NCBI GenBank assembly: GCA_021108415.1
Contig: JAIOQX010000006.1
Location: 310,001 to 374,000 of the forward strand
Reading direction: 5' to 3'
DNA: 64,000 bases
Source: Acholeplasmataceae bacterium
Lineage (GTDB): Bacteria > Bacillota_I > Bacilli_A > Acholeplasmatales > Acholeplasmataceae
Part shown: positions 35,901 through 43,444 of the stretch, piece after piece
Numbering within the stretch: position 1 is the first letter of the stretch
Layout: each line of letters starts with the position of its first letter
Notes under the pieces: model-generated
Database searches by the model: none
Seen by the model: the letters and a program-made list of their open reading frames with translations, nothing else
What the model was told of the DNA's origin: nothing
Program-made: the position numbers and the translations under genes

Positions 35901-36839
35901 ATACCTACCGCAACACAAGTAGCAGATTTTAGAGCAGATCATGCAACTGCATTAGCATTAACTCTAGCAACTGTTCAAGTCAGTGATCAAGCAATTGTTC
36001 AAACTGCATTAACTGCATATGATGCATTAACTCCAGCAGCTCAAACAGAACTATCAAGTGAAAAAGCATTATTAGACAGTTTAGTTTTAGAAATCTTAAC
36101 AGATGAGGCAACTGAGTTAGTACTAGAAGCGGAACGATCAAATCTTCAAGCTGATGTCGATAGTGCACAAGCAGTAGTTTCACAGTTACCTAGCGGTACG
36201 GTTAAAACAGATCTTCAAGATAGATTAGACACAGTTCAAAATGTAATACATACACAAGCAGCAAATCAAGTGGATGTTCTAATTCTTGCGATTCCAAGTT
36301 CAGGATCAATTTCTCTAAGTGATGCAACTCAAATTACTCAAGCAAGAGCAGCATATAGCGCATTAACAATTGAAGCAAAAGCGTTGGTTGCTCAACTTAG
36401 TATATTAACATCTGCAGAAACAGAGATAAGCAATCTTCAAACAGCAACTAACGCTGTTATATTAGCTGAAGGATCACAATCACAAGCAGATGTGAATGCA
36501 GCACAAAGCTTAGTTACAGCATTAGTCAATGGAACTTCAAAAACAGCACTGCAAAATAGATTGACTGTTGTTCAAGATATTATTGATGTTGCAGCAGTAA
36601 AAGTAATTATAACAAATTACTTTGGATCAAATTCAGTTGTGGTATCAAGATTAAATAGTAATACTATAAAGCAAACAGCATTCTTAGCTAAAGCTAATGA
36701 GATAGTAGATTCACTTGATGTAGTGATAACAATTACTAATACCAATAGAATCAGTTCAACAAATACAATCTATACGATAACCGTTAGCAAAAATGGCGCA
36801 AGTCAAAGTTTTACTGTTTCGGTAACATTTACAAGATAG
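32949..36839 (+). CDS. 1296-residue repeat adhesin under c-di-GMP control
   Basis: Start ATG 32949 is used. An earlier in-frame ATG (32907) lies inside the riboswitch stem and cannot be the working start; the site before 32949 is weak (GGTAAAAAG). N-terminus: FRKKS, hydrophobic segment and FAYWASN, as in the 28910 protein. The body has two kinds of helical repeat, about 55 residues each: type A (around VSDKxAVQQALxAYxLLxxEAQ; about nine copies) and type B (AExxYLQADLDAAQxLVxxLPS; five copies). Two copies of a 160-residue lectin-like beta domain (FEAQxYDSGLTGTVxING) are interspersed. Residues 60-582 and 583 to about 1105 are a 523-residue duplication. A short C-terminal beta unit ends the protein, without an obvious wall-anchor motif. 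Confidence 0.85.
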   Translation: MSKLKFRKKSIIVKLLLILMISNFSISFAYWASNIMGSEVVSSSSVGVGEWDYTNEVLTFRDDYSTVLSLTTETVQVSDKIAVQQALAAYGLLTSQSQTELTPEADLLTDLLAEIIAFENSEFLDFEAQAYDSGLTGTVDINGRTWYANDVYISNDSSYDVWNDTRSLALRNNAYFQSNDLFINGIDSISLYHGALNYGNGSSFQFYVEYELGSNPGTWVRLQSGGVDLVIDIISSTPLSYTEIDVNIAEAVNIRFTADISSTDYLNLDDIRIYEHVVTSSLEVETFRTIYAGALDLTPATVQISDKVSVQQALAAYDLLSVEAQAELTSEKTLLDSLILEINIQEAYVEATNAVITAESTYLQADLDAAQVLVSALPSSSEKTALQNRLDDVQDIIDEISLFETTYASTLSLSVATVQVSDKIAVQQAIAAYNSLSLEAQGQLTSQKALLDSLLAEIYEQIPTETQVSEFRSDHATALALTLGTVQVSDQAIVQAALDAYDLLTPAAQAELSSEKALLDSLILQISIDQATTAVENAETSYLQADLDAAQLLVSLLPSGIIKTDLQDRLDTVQDGIDSIITFRDDYSAVLSLTTETVEVGDKTAIQQALTAYGLLSSEAQAQLTPEVDLLTDLLAEIIAFENSEFLDFEAQPYDSGLTGTVVINGRTWYGNDIYISNDPSYDVWNDTRSLALRDNAYFQSNDLFINGIDTITLYYGALNYGSGQTYQFYVEYELGSNPGTWIRLQSGGSDLVVDIISSTPLSYTEIDVNITEAVNVRFTANNSSTDYINLDDIRIYEHVVSSALEVETYNTIYTGVLDLSLVTVEISDQNTIQAALDAYDLLSVEAQTALTSEKALLDSLILEINNQIQLSQATAAVENAETTYLQADLDAAQTLVTALPSSTEKTALQDRLDDVEDVIDEISSFETTYASTLLLSVATVQVSDKTAVQQAIADYNLLSINAQAQLSSQKALLDSLLAEINEQIPTATQVADFRADHATALALTLATVQVSDQAIVQTALTAYDALTPAAQTELSSEKALLDSLVLEILTDEATELVLEAERSNLQADVDSAQAVVSQLPSGTVKTDLQDRLDTVQNVIHTQAANQVDVLILAIPSSGSISLSDATQITQARAAYSALTIEAKALVAQLSILTSAETEISNLQTATNAVILAEGSQSQADVNAAQSLVTALVNGTSKTALQNRLTVVQDIIDVAAVKVIITNYFGSNSVVVSRLNSNTIKQTAFLAKANEIVDSLDVVITITNTNRISSTNTIYTITVSKNGASQSFTVSVTFTR

Positions 36840-36870
36840 TATATAAAAAAGCATTAAATTAAAAACATAA

Positions 36871-36906
36871 AAAAAGAATACTTCAATTTGAAGTGTTCTT
36901 TTTCAT
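36871..36906 (+). terminator. terminator after the repeat adhesin
   Basis: AAGAA.ACTTCAA and TTGAAGT.TTCTT with one internal mismatch, followed by TTTTTC. Confidence 0.75.
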
Positions 36907-36989
36907 ATAGTAAGGATAGTTTCTTAATAATTTAGTGAATAATAATGTTATAATGAAATATAATTAAGATACTTAGGAGAATGAGAAAC

Positions 36990-37643
36990 ATGAAAAAATT
37001 ATATATATTATTACTTATAATTGTAATGGCATTATCTGGATGTGAAACTAAAAACGATGATGAAGTGTTAGATGAAGAAGATCAAATAGAAGATACTATA
37101 GATTATGAATCACTACCATATTATCTTTATATTAAAGAAACCAATCCAGTTGTTACGATCACTATCAAAGATGGCGGAGAAATGAAATTACAATTATTTC
37201 CTGATGTAGCACCAAACACAGTTAATAATTTTATTAACTATATTCAAAATAATTCCTATGATGGATCAACCTTTCATAGAGTTATTGAAGATTTCATGAT
37301 TCAAGGCGGTATTGTATCCAATACATCGTGTCCAATATTTGGAGATTTTAGCTCAAATGGTTTCACAAATGATTTATCACATGATCGAGGAGTTATCTCT
37401 ATGGCTAGAACGTCAATAAAAAATAGTGCAACCAGTCAGTTTTTTATTGTTCATCAAGCAAGTACATTTTTAGATGGTCAATATGCGAGCTTTGGTGGGC
37501 TAATCAGCGGATTTGATATTTTAGATATCATTGCTGAAGTTCAGACAAATGGTGCAGATACACCAATTAATAATATAATTATAGAAAGTATAAATGTTAA
37601 GTTAAATGGATATACATTTTCAGAAACTATATGTGCTATTTGA
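36990..37643 (+). CDS. lipid-anchored cyclophilin-type peptidyl-prolyl isomerase
   Basis: 217 residues. ATG 36990 gives proper spacing from AGGAGA (36975-36980); the in-frame ATG 36981 abuts it. Signal peptide with lipobox ALSGC, then an acidic linker and a cyclophilin domain: STFHRVIEDFMIQGG (active-site Phe/Arg) and SQFFIVHQAS, with ASFGGLISGFDILD in the usual place. It should assist folding of exported proteins outside the membrane. Two Cys beyond the lipobox (SCPIFG and ETICAI) are unusual for a surface cyclophilin. Confidence 0.92.
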   Translation: MKKLYILLLIIVMALSGCETKNDDEVLDEEDQIEDTIDYESLPYYLYIKETNPVVTITIKDGGEMKLQLFPDVAPNTVNNFINYIQNNSYDGSTFHRVIEDFMIQGGIVSNTSCPIFGDFSSNGFTNDLSHDRGVISMARTSIKNSATSQFFIVHQASTFLDGQYASFGGLISGFDILDIIAEVQTNGADTPINNIIIESINVKLNGYTFSETICAI

Positions 37644-37697
37644 TGAATCATGATATAATATTTATAAACTAAATCTTAATTCGAAAGAGGGGAATTT

Positions 37698-38501
37698 ATG
37701 AAAAAAATATTAATAATTTGGTCTATGATTATACTTTTATTTATAACTACAGCATGTAGTGCTAGTGAAGATCTATCTGAATATATACCTGAAGATGAAC
37801 AGCAAAATGTTTTATTAGCTGATGATATACCAGAAAGAAAAATCATATATAAAGTTAATAGTCAATATGATGTTACCAATCTTGATGAGAGCATACAAAC
37901 ACTAAGAAATCTTATAGATTTGGATGAATGGTTTGACCAAGAGAATATTGGATCAAGCCAAGCAACTTTTACTATAAGAGTAAAGACAGATCGTCTAGAT
38001 GACTTTTTAAGTGAATTAAACAGCAATTTTCAATTAAGAAGTTTTACAAAAACTAGTCAAGATGTATCTCTACAGTATCAAGATAAAACAAACAGAATTG
38101 ATTCACTTAATCTACAAATAACAAGGCTGCAAGAACTATATGAAGATGCATCTCTTTCTGATATGCTAACGATTAATGAGCAATTATCAAACTTGGAGAT
38201 TGAATTGATGAATCTAGAAGGAGAACTAAATTTATTTGATAGTCTGGTTGATTACAGCGAAGTGAATGTCACATTTTATGGAAGTAGAATAGTCACTAAA
38301 TTGCCATTCTTCAATAGACTTGGAAATGGCTTTGTCAATGGACTTAATGCGGTTTTCATTGTTTTAGATGGTATTGCAATTGGATTGATGAATATACTAC
38401 CTTTTGTTCTTATTCTGGGTCCAATTGGTTATGGAGGATTTATAGTTAGGAAAAAATACATGCATAATAAAAAGACTAAAAAAAATAAAAATGATGAGTA
38501 G
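37698..38501 (+). CDS. DUF4349-type lipoprotein
   Basis: 267 residues. Lipobox TTAC with Cys at about residue 20. The domain (about 55-215) begins with IIYKVNSQYDVTNLDESIQ, has a coiled-coil middle (SLNLQITRLQELYEDASLSD), and ends in YSEVNVTFYG. This is the DUF4349 pattern. A C-terminal membrane segment (about 220-250) and basic tail follow, so the protein is fixed at both ends. GAGGGG precedes the ATG. It lies 54 bases after the cyclophilin; they may share a transcript. Function unknown. Confidence 0.85.
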   Translation: MKKILIIWSMIILLFITTACSASEDLSEYIPEDEQQNVLLADDIPERKIIYKVNSQYDVTNLDESIQTLRNLIDLDEWFDQENIGSSQATFTIRVKTDRLDDFLSELNSNFQLRSFTKTSQDVSLQYQDKTNRIDSLNLQITRLQELYEDASLSDMLTINEQLSNLEIELMNLEGELNLFDSLVDYSEVNVTFYGSRIVTKLPFFNRLGNGFVNGLNAVFIVLDGIAIGLMNILPFVLILGPIGYGGFIVRKKYMHNKKTKKNKNDE

Positions 38502-38507
38502 AAAACC

Positions 38508-38547
38508 AAAAAAGAGAACTGGCTCAAACGAGTCAGTTCTCTTTTTT
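38508..38547. terminator. bidirectional terminator
   Basis: AAAAGAGAACTG.CTC and GAG.CAGTTCTCTTTT around AAAC, with A/T runs on both sides, between converging genes. Confidence 0.9.
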
Positions 38548-38554
38548 GTTTAAA

Positions 38555-39334
38555 CTAGATAGTTTCATAATTTTCTTTTTCATTATGCTTATTAATATAC
38601 TTTGGAAATTCAAATGACAGTAAATAAAATAAGTAAACTGTAATATATCCAAATAGAAGAATTGCTATCATATATATGATGTTTATTCTAAATGCTCCAA
38701 TTTCAACTACATTTCCCAAACTATAAAAATACTCTAGTGGTGTACCCGGTTCAGGGTGCTCAGTATAAAAATAATTAGAAGGTGAATTAAAAAGGAGTCT
38801 AAAGATATTATTTACAACAGAGCTAATTATATAAAGTAACGTAACCAGTTTGGCCACCTGGAAATATTTTTTTAATGTAATATGGATGAAACCAGAAAAA
38901 TATGCATATAGTGTAATAATGACTATCAACATATGGCCTAATATGTATGCAACGCCTCTAAAATTAAGAATACTAGAGTAGTGTTCTAATCCATCAGCAA
39001 AAAGTAAAGACAGATAGGCAAGTGGGAGGTTAAATAGAAATGCTAATCCAAATAATGTGTCATCTCGTTTATAAAAAGCAAACAGTAAAACAAAATTTGC
39101 AAAATGACATATCTGCAGTGGTATTAGCTCTGGACTAAATATAAATCCTTGAATGATAAAGATTTCAATATTCCTAAAAAGAAGAAGAAGTATCGAAAAT
39201 AATACTAAAAAAAGACCTATTTTTCTTTTAGAGTCTTCAGACTTATCTTTATATGCTATATATAGAATATAAGCAATGATAAAGGGCGATATAATCATGA
39301 AATAATGCAAAAATGACCATAAATGAAATTTCAT
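38555..39334 (-). CDS. YwaF/TIGR02206-type integral membrane protein
   Basis: 259 residues with about seven membrane segments. The features LIPLQICHFANFVLLF, then a Gly/His-rich loop (YILGHMLIV) and YFYTEHPEPGTPLEY resemble the TIGR02206 (YwaF) family of membrane proteins of unknown function, distantly related to TMEM164. Start ATG 39334 has AGGAAT upstream on the minus strand, a weak ribosome site. Monocistronic. Confidence 0.75.
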   Translation of the reverse strand: MKFHLWSFLHYFMIISPFIIAYILYIAYKDKSEDSKRKIGLFLVLFSILLLLFRNIEIFIIQGFIFSPELIPLQICHFANFVLLFAFYKRDDTLFGLAFLFNLPLAYLSLLFADGLEHYSSILNFRGVAYILGHMLIVIITLYAYFSGFIHITLKKYFQVAKLVTLLYIISSVVNNIFRLLFNSPSNYFYTEHPEPGTPLEYFYSLGNVVEIGAFRINIIYMIAILLFGYITVYLFYLLSFEFPKYINKHNEKENYETI

Positions 39335-39724
39335 AAATTTATTCCTCTAAATTATTATATCAAAAAACCAACTATTTGTTATCCCTAGAGTAGTCGGGTC
39401 TTCTAATTTAATTAATCATTTAGTTCTTTTTAATAAGTTGTAGCATATGAAAGCGGACTAATCATTATTTAATATGTTCGAATAAGTAGATACATTATAT
39501 GTGATTTCAAGAATAGAATTAAAATGATTTTAAAAAAATACTTTGAAAAATAACTAAATTTTAACAATTAATCTTGGTTTAAAGGGAAAAATAAGATAAA
39601 AAGTATCTTTATTTTAAATATATTGTTTAATTAGTTTGATTTTATTCGTTTTTAGTGTATACTAATAACTGGTGGAAGCTAGTAATGGCGGTAAATCAAT
39701 AAAAAGAAAAAAGGAGTAATTAAC
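39335..39724 (+). other. 390-bp gap between the YwaF-like gene and csp
   Basis: It contains the csp promoter and leader. Upstream of that the DNA is very AT-rich; a short ACTCTAGGG dyad (near 39384-39400) is the only other feature. No gene seen. Confidence 0.5.
39635..39663 (+). promoter_or_regulatory. cold-shock gene promoter
   Basis: TTTGAT (39635-39640), 17-bp spacer, TATACT (39658-39663), leaving a leader of about 55 nt before the coding region. Confidence 0.65.
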
Positions 39725-39922
39725 ATGACAGGAACAGTAAAATGGTTTAATTCTGACAAGGGATATGGATTTATCTCTACAGAAGAAGGTAAAGATGTAT
39801 TTGTACACTTTAGCGCAATTCAAACCGAAGGATTCAAATCACTTGATGAAGGCGACAAAGTAGAATTTGACGTTGCAAACAGCGATCGCGGCGAAACAGC
39901 AGCAAACGTTGTTAAACTATAA
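39725..39922 (+). CDS. CspA-family cold-shock protein
   Basis: 65-residue OB-fold RNA chaperone. RNP1 is KGYGFI (about 15-20), RNP2 is VFVHFS (about 26-31); MTGTVKWFN is the usual start. AAAGGAGTAA precedes the ATG. It has its own promoter and two terminators. The coding region is richer in GC than its neighbours, as expected for a highly expressed gene. Which csp paralogue it is cannot be told. Confidence 0.96.
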   Translation: MTGTVKWFNSDKGYGFISTEEGKDVFVHFSAIQTEGFKSLDEGDKVEFDVANSDRGETAANVVKL

Positions 39923-39942
39923 TTTTCAAATGAGTCTATAAG

Positions 39943-39976
39943 AAAGAGTTCTCTAGTAATAGAGACTCTTTTTTTA
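39943..39976 (+). terminator. terminator after csp
   Basis: AAGAGTTCTCTA and TAGAGACTCTT (one bulge) around GTAA, followed by a T7 run. Confidence 0.8.
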
Positions 39977-39999
39977 TTTATTAAAGGAATATAGAACTA

Positions 40000-40036
40000 A
40001 AAACGACTTAAAAAATATCGTAAGTCGTTTTTTTAT
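40000..40036. terminator. second terminator after csp
   Basis: AAAACGACTTA and TAAGTCGTTTT, perfect 11-bp arms with T7 afterwards. It could also act in the other direction. Confidence 0.8.
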
Positions 40037-40159
40037 TTACTAATGTTAAATAAAATGATAGAATAAATCAAGCAATTATTTTGATATTCAAAGTAAATTA
40101 TCAATTTTATGAATAACCTATAAAAACAATGTTACAAAGTAACAGTCAGGAGAATTTAA

Positions 40160-41545
40160 ATGCATAAGTTTACAATTATACAAGGAGGTATGGGTGTTGG
40201 AGTTTCCTCATACCAATTAGCTAAAGAAGTATCAAAAGCAGGAGAGTTAGGTGTCGTCTCAGGAACAGCACTTGCACTCACGTTTGCAAGACGATTGATG
40301 AGAGGTGAACAAGATTATGTTGATGCACTTCATAGTTATCCTAATCAGGAAGTTGTAAAGAAAATAGAGAAGAAATATTTAGATCAACTAAATATAGACG
40401 GATCTTATAAAATGGTTGAGATGCCCACATTAAAGCCTTCTTTAAGTTTTATTGAGTTAATGGTTGTTTCTACGTATGCAGAGGTTTATTTGGCTAAAAA
40501 GGGGCATCAAGGTGTAGTAGGCATTAATTTCTTAGAAAAAATTCAAATGCCTACACTATATTCTGTATATGGAGCAATCCTAGCTGGGGTTGATTATATC
40601 TTAATGGGTGCAGGAATCCCTGTTAAAATGCCCTTGGTTGTCTCTAAACTAACTAAACATGAAACAGTTAGCCTTCCAATTAAAGTCTATGGAGACACAA
40701 ACCATACAGAGATGATATTTGATCCTAGTCTGCTAAATTTAAGTCATATCAAATTAAATAGACCAAATTTCTTTGCGATTATATCATCGCATACTTTAGG
40801 AGCATATTTGATGAAAAGTGATTTTGGATCTCCAGATGGTTTTATCGTTGAAAAACATATTGCAGGAGGTCATAATGCACCACCAAGAGGAAATTATCTC
40901 ATCAATGAATTAGGGGAACCTATTTACGGAGCTAAAGATGAAATTAATTTAGAAGCAATAAAAAAATTAGGACTACCCTTTTATCTAGCTGGAGGTTATG
41001 GAAATCCAAATGCATATAAACAAGCTTTAGATTTTGGAGCAAATGGTGTTCAAGTTGGAACTATATTTGCTTTAAGTGATGAATCTGGATTTGAACCACA
41101 TTTAAAAAAATCAATATTAAAAGAGATTATTGAATCTGATATCAAAGTAATCACAGATGCAAAAGCATCTCCTACAGGTTTTCCTTTCAAAGTCGCACTT
41201 GCTTTAGATACATTAAGTGAAGAAGCGTTATATCAAAAGAGAAGACGTATATGTGACTTAGGCTATTTAAGAGAACCATATCAAAAAGAAAATGGAACCA
41301 TAGGGTATAGATGCCCATCAGAACCAGTAGAAGACTATGTCAAAAAAGGAGGTAAAATAGAGGATACTTATGGTAGAAAGTGTTTATGTAATGGGTTGGT
41401 CTCTGCGATGGGTTTGCCTCAAAAGCGTGATGGCAAGTTTGAATTACCACTGGTTACATCAGGTGATGAAATAAACCTTGTAAAACCATTGATTAGAGAT
41501 TTATCATATCATGCAGTAGATGTTCTAAATTATATTAAATCATGA
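40160..41545 (+). CDS. nitronate monooxygenase-like flavoprotein
   Basis: 461-residue FMN-binding TIM-barrel protein of the nitronate monooxygenase/2-nitropropane dioxygenase superfamily. Seen motifs: IIQGGMGVGVSS (N-terminus), LMGAGIP, HIAGGHNAPPRG (flavin/catalytic region) and LAGGYGNPNAYKQAL with NGVQVGT (phosphate binding). It is longer than the 310-360 residue class and carries a C-terminal segment with cysteines (RRICDLGYL, YRCPSEP, KCLCNG), as in a longer subgroup related to PfaD. The cysteine-rich end might bind a metal. The substrate is not known. It is followed after 12 bases by a small membrane protein. Confidence 0.85.
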   Translation: MHKFTIIQGGMGVGVSSYQLAKEVSKAGELGVVSGTALALTFARRLMRGEQDYVDALHSYPNQEVVKKIEKKYLDQLNIDGSYKMVEMPTLKPSLSFIELMVVSTYAEVYLAKKGHQGVVGINFLEKIQMPTLYSVYGAILAGVDYILMGAGIPVKMPLVVSKLTKHETVSLPIKVYGDTNHTEMIFDPSLLNLSHIKLNRPNFFAIISSHTLGAYLMKSDFGSPDGFIVEKHIAGGHNAPPRGNYLINELGEPIYGAKDEINLEAIKKLGLPFYLAGGYGNPNAYKQALDFGANGVQVGTIFALSDESGFEPHLKKSILKEIIESDIKVITDAKASPTGFPFKVALALDTLSEEALYQKRRRICDLGYLREPYQKENGTIGYRCPSEPVEDYVKKGGKIEDTYGRKCLCNGLVSAMGLPQKRDGKFELPLVTSGDEINLVKPLIRDLSYHAVDVLNYIKS

Positions 41546-41557
41546 AGGAGAAAAAAA

Positions 41558-41848
41558 GTGAGAGTTACTAAGTTTTTAGGGAAAGTAAATGTAGTTATTA
41601 ATATCTTTTTAATAATAGTATTTATTTCATTTTTGGCTCAAACACTAACTGGAAATAATAGTGGAGCGGGTCTAGCAATGGCAGTTGCTGCCATGGCGTT
41701 TATTGTTGTCGCAATTATTCTAACAATCCCTTTTATATATTTTCTAATCAAGTATAAACTAGAAGCGATTAAGTTTTATTTTTATTCACATATAGCATTT
41801 TTATTAATTAGTGTTCTAATTCTTATTGTGAGTTTATCCATAGGATAG
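41558..41848 (+). CDS. small membrane protein, three TM segments
   Basis: 96 residues, starting with GTG 41558 after AGGAGAAA. Three hydrophobic segments (about 10-28, 38-62 and 70-95) and few polar residues. Unknown family. It follows the nitronate monooxygenase-like gene closely and is likely part of the same transcript. Confidence 0.65.
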   Translation: MRVTKFLGKVNVVINIFLIIVFISFLAQTLTGNNSGAGLAMAVAAMAFIVVAIILTIPFIYFLIKYKLEAIKFYFYSHIAFLLISVLILIVSLSIG

Positions 41849-41879
41849 AAAACATTTTAAAGTAAAACATAAAAAAAAT

Positions 41880-41915
41880 AGACATATGAGAAAATTATTC
41901 ATCTCATATGTCTTT
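41880..41915. terminator. bidirectional terminator
   Basis: AGACATATGAG and CTCATATGTCT, perfect 11-bp arms, with A- and T-runs, between converging genes. Confidence 0.85.
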
Positions 41916-41925
41916 TATTTTTGAT

Positions 41926-43089
41926 TTAAAAAGCTTCTTTTTGAACAACATAGATATAACCCCTCCAAGCATCTAAGAGTTCATTAAGCAGGTATTGTCT
42001 TTCTACTAAAGCATCACTATATTCTGCAGGATCGTTTACCAAAGCATACCAATTATTGTTTTGATATATGAATCCCTTTAAAACAATTAAGTGACCAGAA
42101 GGATAAGCCATGATACTTCCATGAAGCAAATCTTTATGAGATGTACTTATAGATAGAACTATTGGAATATCTTGTTCAATATAATTCATAAGTGTTGATA
42201 AACTGTTACTATATTCAACTCTTGAGTATAAGTCAAAACCGCCTGCGTAACTAGTATTAAAACTCCAATTACCATATAATTTAGCACCTTTGTCATATAT
42301 AGCAGACGCAACATTTTCAGGGGATAAACTATAATCGTAATAGTTTAAGATCATTGATAGTGAAGTTGGAGAGCATATTAAATTACCTATATTTGGTATA
42401 CTAAGCTGTTGTTGTGATGGAACATTTATACTATAGGTGTTTAATGATGATGTATTAAAATCTGGTAGAGTATTTGATAAAACAGTTGTTATACTTAAGT
42501 TTTTAAGCTTGGTTTGATCTGTTTGACTTTTATTAAAAATAATTTTAAATTTTACTTGGTTAATATCATTTTTCTTTGCGATAAGTGTATCAATTGATAT
42601 CCTTGCATACTCATCTTCTTGGCTGCTAAAAGAAGACTTATAACTTTCTTTCCATAATGCCATTGAAAAATATTTACTAAATCCTTGGTCATTACCAACA
42701 GAGATTAAGATACTTACATTAGAGAATTCATCTATTAATATATTCCAACTTGGTACAAGTTCAGTAAACGATGAAAGATAAAAGCTCTGAGTTTCTAAGA
42801 TGCCTTGTTCTTGATAATCATCTAATTGAATATATTGATCTTCATATACTAAATTAGAACAAACATCACTATGCTCCCATAAAATAGAAGCAGTTAGTGT
42901 TTCAGTTTGATTAAGTGTTATTTGATTATTTAATTGACAACGATTATCATTCATATCTTTATCCTCATCTTTCGAATCAGTAATATCAACTGGGTCATCT
43001 ATAACATTATCATTGGAAGTCTGACAAGCAGTTAAAACCAACAATAGAAAAAGCAAAGTCATAACAATATATTTTTTCAAAACAATCAC
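41926..43089 (-). CDS. lipoprotein with C39-like peptidase domain
   Basis: 387 residues if translated from GTG 43089; a TTG at 43080 is more suitably spaced from GAGGAG. Lipobox VLTAC. The C-terminal half is a papain-fold C39-like (PF13529) domain: catalytic Cys in LICSPTSLSMIL (about residue 238), His in GHLIVLKG and Asn/Asp in ALVNDPAEY. The first half is Ser/Thr-rich, without a known domain. An extracellular cysteine peptidase or amidase is likely; the substrate is open. It lies downstream of a LacI regulator and an ABM-fold protein. Confidence 0.82.
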   Translation of the reverse strand: MIVLKKYIVMTLLFLLLVLTACQTSNDNVIDDPVDITDSKDEDKDMNDNRCQLNNQITLNQTETLTASILWEHSDVCSNLVYEDQYIQLDDYQEQGILETQSFYLSSFTELVPSWNILIDEFSNVSILISVGNDQGFSKYFSMALWKESYKSSFSSQEDEYARISIDTLIAKKNDINQVKFKIIFNKSQTDQTKLKNLSITTVLSNTLPDFNTSSLNTYSINVPSQQQLSIPNIGNLICSPTSLSMILNYYDYSLSPENVASAIYDKGAKLYGNWSFNTSYAGGFDLYSRVEYSNSLSTLMNYIEQDIPIVLSISTSHKDLLHGSIMAYPSGHLIVLKGFIYQNNNWYALVNDPAEYSDALVERQYLLNELLDAWRGYIYVVQKEAF

Positions 43090-43128
43090 ATCTCCTCAGA
43101 ACAATTCTATTGAGTAAAGTCGTATAGA

Positions 43129-43419
43129 TTATATTAGTGTTAATTTATTGAAGTCTATAGAGTGTACCATACCTTCTATCGCTTTTCTAAAAGCGTTGAT
43201 ATGAGGCTTTGAATCATGAGCTATCCATGCTTCTTTAGTAGCCCATATTTCATAAAACATAAAAATACTTGGATCATCAAGATCTTGATGTAAATCATAT
43301 TTGATACAACCTATCTCAGATCTTGTAGGTTTAAGTATCTTTATGAGTTCAGTCTTAACAAATTCTATACTATCTTTTTTTGCAATAAATTTAACGATTA
43401 TTGGGTATTGATTTTTCAT
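43129..43419 (-). CDS. antibiotic biosynthesis monooxygenase (ABM)-fold protein
   Basis: 96 residues with the dimeric ferredoxin-like ABM fold: PIIVKFIAKKD at the N-terminus, EIGCIKYDLHQD, MFYEIWATKEAWIAH and the final histidine-containing KPHINAFR. Same size as YgiN-type quinol monooxygenases; ABM-fold proteins also include haem-degrading and detoxifying members, so the reaction is unsure. It sits 25 bases after the lacI-type gene in the same direction, so it is probably co-transcribed with it. Confidence 0.85.
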   Translation of the reverse strand: MKNQYPIIVKFIAKKDSIEFVKTELIKILKPTRSEIGCIKYDLHQDLDDPSIFMFYEIWATKEAWIAHDSKPHINAFRKAIEGMVHSIDFNKLTLI

Positions 43420-43444
43420 AATTTCCCTTTCTTTACTTGAAATT

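Noticed and set aside
34012-36183. Long minus-strand open frames within the repeat adhesin (34012-34347, 34411-34623, 35980-36183)
   Set aside because: They recur in register with the helical repeats and are shadows of the coding strand; leucine-rich nonsense without ribosome sites.
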